Part shown: positions 62,201-64,000 of the stretch, in pieces
Numbering within the stretch: position 1 is the stretch's first letter
Layout of the letters: every line of letters begins with the position of its first letter
NCBI RefSeq assembly: GCF_900110835.1
Contig: NZ_FOJG01000001.1
Coordinates: forward strand, 2,573,499 to 2,637,498
Reading direction: 5' to 3'
DNA length: 64,000 nt
Source of the DNA: Chitinophaga arvensicola
GTDB lineage: Bacteria; Bacteroidota; Bacteroidia; Chitinophagales; Chitinophagaceae
The notes under the pieces: generated by a model
The model's database searches: none
What the model was told of the DNA's origin: nothing
Seen by the model: only the letters and a program-made list of their open reading frames with translations
Position numbers and translations under genes: made by a program

Positions 62201-62420
62201 ATGTTTTGAACGTGAAAATGCCATTCTCTGTTGTAATGGTGTTGGCTTTGAATTTATCGGTCCGGTTGCTGATTTCAACAGACACGCCAGGTAAGGGTGT
62301 TCCTTTTTCATCCGTTACCAGCCCTTTGATAGCGGATTTATCCTGCGACCAGGCCTGTTGTGATAGTAGTAAGAGCAGCAGCCAGCAGCTACGGTAAAGG
62401 AGTGGTAATGTTTTACTCAT
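59223..62420 (-). CDS. SusC/RagA-type TonB-linked outer membrane receptor without STN domain
   Basis: A 1065-residue SusC. After the signal peptide (ending QQAWSQ, about residue 26) a CarboxypepD_reg-like domain begins at once (about 30-110, GTPLPGVSVEISNRT and FSYIGFSKK), then NDVMVVGYGTVKKKDLTGS, the plug (FLAGRVAGVQVSSVDGQPG, LFVIDGFPI, LKDASATAIYGARGANGVILVTTKKG) and a barrel to ITFGANVSF. There is no STN domain, which is notable because the gene follows a sigma/FecR pair by 70 bases, a position where an STN receptor would be expected. SusD and a DUF5017 lipoprotein follow. Imports an unidentified substrate. Confidence 0.95.
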   Translation of the reverse strand: MSKTLPLLYRSCWLLLLLLSQQAWSQDKSAIKGLVTDEKGTPLPGVSVEISNRTDKFKANTITTENGIFTFKTLEENTYTLTFSYIGFSKKVINNYSYKKGESLSMSVEMSPIASNLNDVMVVGYGTVKKKDLTGSVEKVNVKDATKAPVRSFEEFLAGRVAGVQVSSVDGQPGSTVNIVIRGNNSISQDNSPLFVIDGFPIENPDNNNINPDEIEAIEVLKDASATAIYGARGANGVILVTTKKGNVGKPVVNFTTSLGWQENLKTMDMMTPYEFVKYQIERDGNTTDTTSPTGVYLSNGKTLDSYKSYPGIDWQSMMFRAAPIYNNSLSLSGGNNMTRYLISGSAFNQDGTIINSSYKRYQGRINLDQQINTRLKAGINTNYSYLLRSGISPSESGNNAATTLLYSVFGSAPLTSPKNGTGLEDELFDPSVDLTSDYRINPIINQQNLVRRNISKILSANAYVEYLIMPELVLRVTGGVNNSAVRTESLNNSNTLYGNKRTTWGASYGPNGAISFISNDSWLNENTLSWNKKINNDHTFSVVAGMTEQGGKTSTYGFGAFNLPNESLGLSGLEEGSPLPNATRAASSQWNMLSFLGRVNYNYKSKYLLTLSYRADASSKFSEANRWAYFPSGAVAWRFSDENFLKPLSFLSDGKLRLSYGLTGNNRVNDFAYLSTFGLPLGNTYVFNNNYQSSIIPLTISNPDLKWETTSQFNAGIDLSFFRNRLSLTADVYKKKTNDLLLNAAMPTSTGYNAAYKNIGSMQNQGLELTISAMPVQQKNFTWNTSFNISFNQSKVLSLTEGQEAITSSIAWDNNWSSLPAYISKIGMPLGNMYGYIWDGVYQYSDFNKATNGTYILKDNVPTNGNTRNNIKPGDIRYRDINGDGVVNASDYTVIGRGLPIHTGGFNNSFTYKQFDLNVFFQWSYGNDVLNVNRLLFEGNIFNRTYFNQFASYEKRWTPTNTNTDLYRTNGFYGGGYSSRTVEDGSFLRLKTLALGYSLPASLLKQAKITRLRIYAAAQNVFTWTKYSGMDPEVNTYNSVLTPGFDYSAYPRARTITFGANVSF

Positions 62421-62490
62421 GTCAGTTGTTTTTGGATAATAGAGCGCCGCTTCCTTGTGAAAGGAAGAATGATATTGTTTGTTAAGTTGT

Positions 62491-63540
62491 TTAGTTGGAC
62501 CGGATCAGGTAACCTGCCGCCGTGGAATCGACCCGCAGGTCATTTAAACTGGTCAGCATTCCCAATATTTCGTCCAGTGACTTTGTGATTTTGATATTCC
62601 CCGTGTATTTGCGTTTTGACAGTTTTAAAGTTGGTGCATACTGTATGGAAGTCTGGTATTGTGCACTCAGTGTATGTAATACCGTTACCAATGGTGTATT
62701 GTTAAAGTGGAAGATGCTGTCTTCCAGTACTACGGATCCTTCCGCAGCAGTGGCAGCAGGCGCCGTTGCAGCAATCACTGTTTTCTCAGGCTTGAGCTGT
62801 TGCATATGGCTGTCGAAGCTGAAATCGTTGCCTGGCAACATAACGATTGACTGCTGTTTGCTATTTACTGCGATACTACCCGATAACAGTTGCACGCGGC
62901 TGAAAGCGGAGCTGTCGTACGCCGTGATCCGGAAAACGGTTCCCAGTACGGCGGTACTAAACCGTTTGGTATTCACGGTGAAAGGATGATGTGCGTCTTT
63001 GGCTACTTCGAACAACGCTTCTCCGTTTAGGCGGATCTCCCTGCCCTGTTGTGGCCAGGGCATTTTCAGGTGAATGGACGTATGAGGCGATACGGTAATG
63101 ACAGAGCCATCGGCCAGTTGGTACCGTTGTTTATCTTTAGAGAGATTGGTAATCAGGGAGTCTTTAATGGCTGCCACCGGCTGCGCGGGGCCTTCGTTTG
63201 TGGCCATTGGCATCTGATGTGCGGATGATCTGAACAGGAGGTAAGCCAGGATGATCAGTCCGGTGGCGGCTGCTGCTACCTGCCAGCCCCTATGGGTTGC
63301 CAGTTTCCGGATGATACCATTAGCGGCAGGCGGGGTGATCAGCTTTTGTTGCTGCTCCCATACTTCCCGTTTCATGGTGTTGCGGATGATATGTAGGGTA
63401 GCAGCTTCTTCGGCAGACAAATCATTGCCCATCTTATCCAGCCATCTGAATAAAAGGTCCACTTCCTGCGGGGTGCAAAGCCCCTTCCGGTATTTTTTGA
63501 TGAGAGTATAAAGCTCTTGTTGTGATGATTGTTGATGCAC
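62491..63540 (-). CDS. FecR-family anti-sigma factor
   Basis: A 349-residue anti-sigma factor: cytoplasmic helices (YTLIKKYRKGLCTPQEVDLLFRWLDKM), one TM helix (about 85-104, VAAAATGLIILAYLLF), a FecR domain (about 130-240, with RYQLADGSVITVSPHTSIHLKMP and GEALFEVAKDAHHPFTVNT) and a C-terminal DUF4974 domain (about 275-349). It is shorter than the two other FecR proteins in the window, mainly through a reduced linker after the TM. It should bind the sigma factor encoded 80 bases upstream. Since the SusC next to it has no STN domain, the signal that relieves it is unclear. Confidence 0.93.
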   Translation of the reverse strand: MHQQSSQQELYTLIKKYRKGLCTPQEVDLLFRWLDKMGNDLSAEEAATLHIIRNTMKREVWEQQQKLITPPAANGIIRKLATHRGWQVAAAATGLIILAYLLFRSSAHQMPMATNEGPAQPVAAIKDSLITNLSKDKQRYQLADGSVITVSPHTSIHLKMPWPQQGREIRLNGEALFEVAKDAHHPFTVNTKRFSTAVLGTVFRITAYDSSAFSRVQLLSGSIAVNSKQQSIVMLPGNDFSFDSHMQQLKPEKTVIAATAPAATAAEGSVVLEDSIFHFNNTPLVTVLHTLSAQYQTSIQYAPTLKLSKRKYTGNIKITKSLDEILGMLTSLNDLRVDSTAAGYLIRSN

Positions 63541-63620
63541 GCCAAACTGGTTTGTACATCATTAGTCGTTTCTCACATCGTGGATAACCATTCCTTTTTC
63601 CGGTTAATAATTTGGTAACA

Positions 63621-64000
63621 TCAGAGCAACATGGTGGGGAAGCTGTTTTTTAACTGCGACTTCAATCTGTTGGCAGCAATATTCAGTTGGTTACGGATCG
63701 TTTGTTTGGATTTCGAAGAGGCAAAGGCAATTTCGTCTACTGATAAAGCCTCTATGTAATGCAGACGGAATACGGTTCTTAGCTGCTCTGGCAGCTGACT
63801 GAAGCAGTGATTGAATTTTTCCAGTTCTTCTTTAAATAAAATCGGCTCATACGCATCTCCCGACTCCAGGGAATGTTGCATGGCCTTAAATAATATAGTA
63901 TGCTTTTCTCTTACGTGTTTTTTGCGAAGGAAATCAATGACACGGTATTTGAGTAAAGACATCAGGAATGCTTCGGTATTATCGGGTACAGGGAAAGAAG
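63621..64000 (-). CDS. ECF RNA polymerase sigma-70 factor, N-terminus outside the window
   Basis: The frame continues past an internal ATG at 63962 to the window edge, and the residues beyond it (FPVPDNTEAFL before MSLLKYRVIDFLRKK) are typical of sigma region 2, so the true start lies beyond base 64000. The visible part holds the end of region 2 and region 4 (FSQLPEQLRTVFRLHYIEALSVDEIAFASSKSKQTIRNQLNIAANRLKSQL), ending in a short TMLL tail. It is the FecI-like partner of the FecR encoded 80 bases downstream and should control the SusC/SusD/DUF5017 genes that follow. Confidence 0.9.
   Translation of the reverse strand, partial: SFPVPDNTEAFLMSLLKYRVIDFLRKKHVREKHTILFKAMQHSLESGDAYEPILFKEELEKFNHCFSQLPEQLRTVFRLHYIEALSVDEIAFASSKSKQTIRNQLNIAANRLKSQLKNSFPTMLL

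Noticed and set aside
1..64000. Search for tRNA, rRNA, CRISPR array, IS element or phage genes
   Set aside because: No cloverleaf-like gene, regularly spaced repeats, transposase or integrase was recognised on either strand; the many SusC genes resemble one another but are diverged coding paralogues, not repeats.

Overview
The window comes from a member of the Bacteroidota, most likely family Chitinophagaceae and probably Chitinophaga or a close relative. This rests on seven SusC/SusD outer-membrane uptake pairs, three ECF sigma/FecR anti-sigma modules, SusC receptors with N-terminal STN signalling domains, a Gld-type ABC transporter with a GldG-like domain, and Bacteroidota-type promoter boxes (TAnnTTTG). 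Species is not determinable by eye. No rRNA, tRNA, CRISPR array, insertion sequence, integrase or phage gene was seen.

Layout. (A) 1-4441, plus strand: the C-terminal end of a SusC, its SusD and a secreted TPR-thioredoxin (TlpA-like) protein. (Housekeeping island) 4487-7244, minus strand: a HopJ-family protein, a MerR/TipAS regulator with a recognisable operator-promoter, a hypothetical protein and a DUF6886-like protein. (B) 7305-13529, minus: a SusD-like_2/SusC pair with a 7TM AraC-type regulator just downstream, then an SDR oxidoreductase. (Operon) 14469-23245, minus: ABC ATPase, ABC-2 permease fused to a GldG-like domain, two tandem MutS-like ATPases lacking mismatch-recognition domains, and an M16 zinc peptidase. 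(C) 23393-31506, minus: ECF sigma, FecR, STN-SusC, SusD and a metallopeptidase-like lipoprotein whose HExxH motif is not visible. (D) 31800-45117, plus, divergent from C across 293 bp: ECF sigma, FecR, STN-SusC, SusD, NodB-type deacetylase, GH2 beta-galactosidase-like enzyme, secreted sugar-isomerase-like TIM barrel, and a 721-residue TIM-barrel hydrolase I cannot place in a named family. (E) 45194-64000, minus, convergent with D: E-a is ECF sigma (cut by the window edge), FecR, SusC without STN, SusD and a DUF5017 lipoprotein; E-b is a clan GH-A hydrolase followed by two tandem SusC/SusD pairs, the last with an unusually short SusC.

How it works together. Each SusC/SusD pair should form a TonB-driven importer with a lipoprotein lid for oligosaccharides or peptides. 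In C and D, substrate binding is expected to signal through the SusC STN domain to FecR, which then releases the ECF sigma factor to switch on the locus. In D the secreted deacetylase, beta-galactosidase and unknown hydrolase would trim a partly acetylated, galactose-containing glycan. E-b pairs an endo- or exo-glycosidase with two importers.

The parts most worth following are the unclassified hydrolase at 42952-45117, the ABC/GldG/twin-MutS/M16 operon, the pseudo-metallopeptidase lipoprotein, the STN-less receptor beside a sigma/FecR module, and the short SusC in what looks like a duplicated importer pair. All functional assignments are from reading the sequence; no searches were run.
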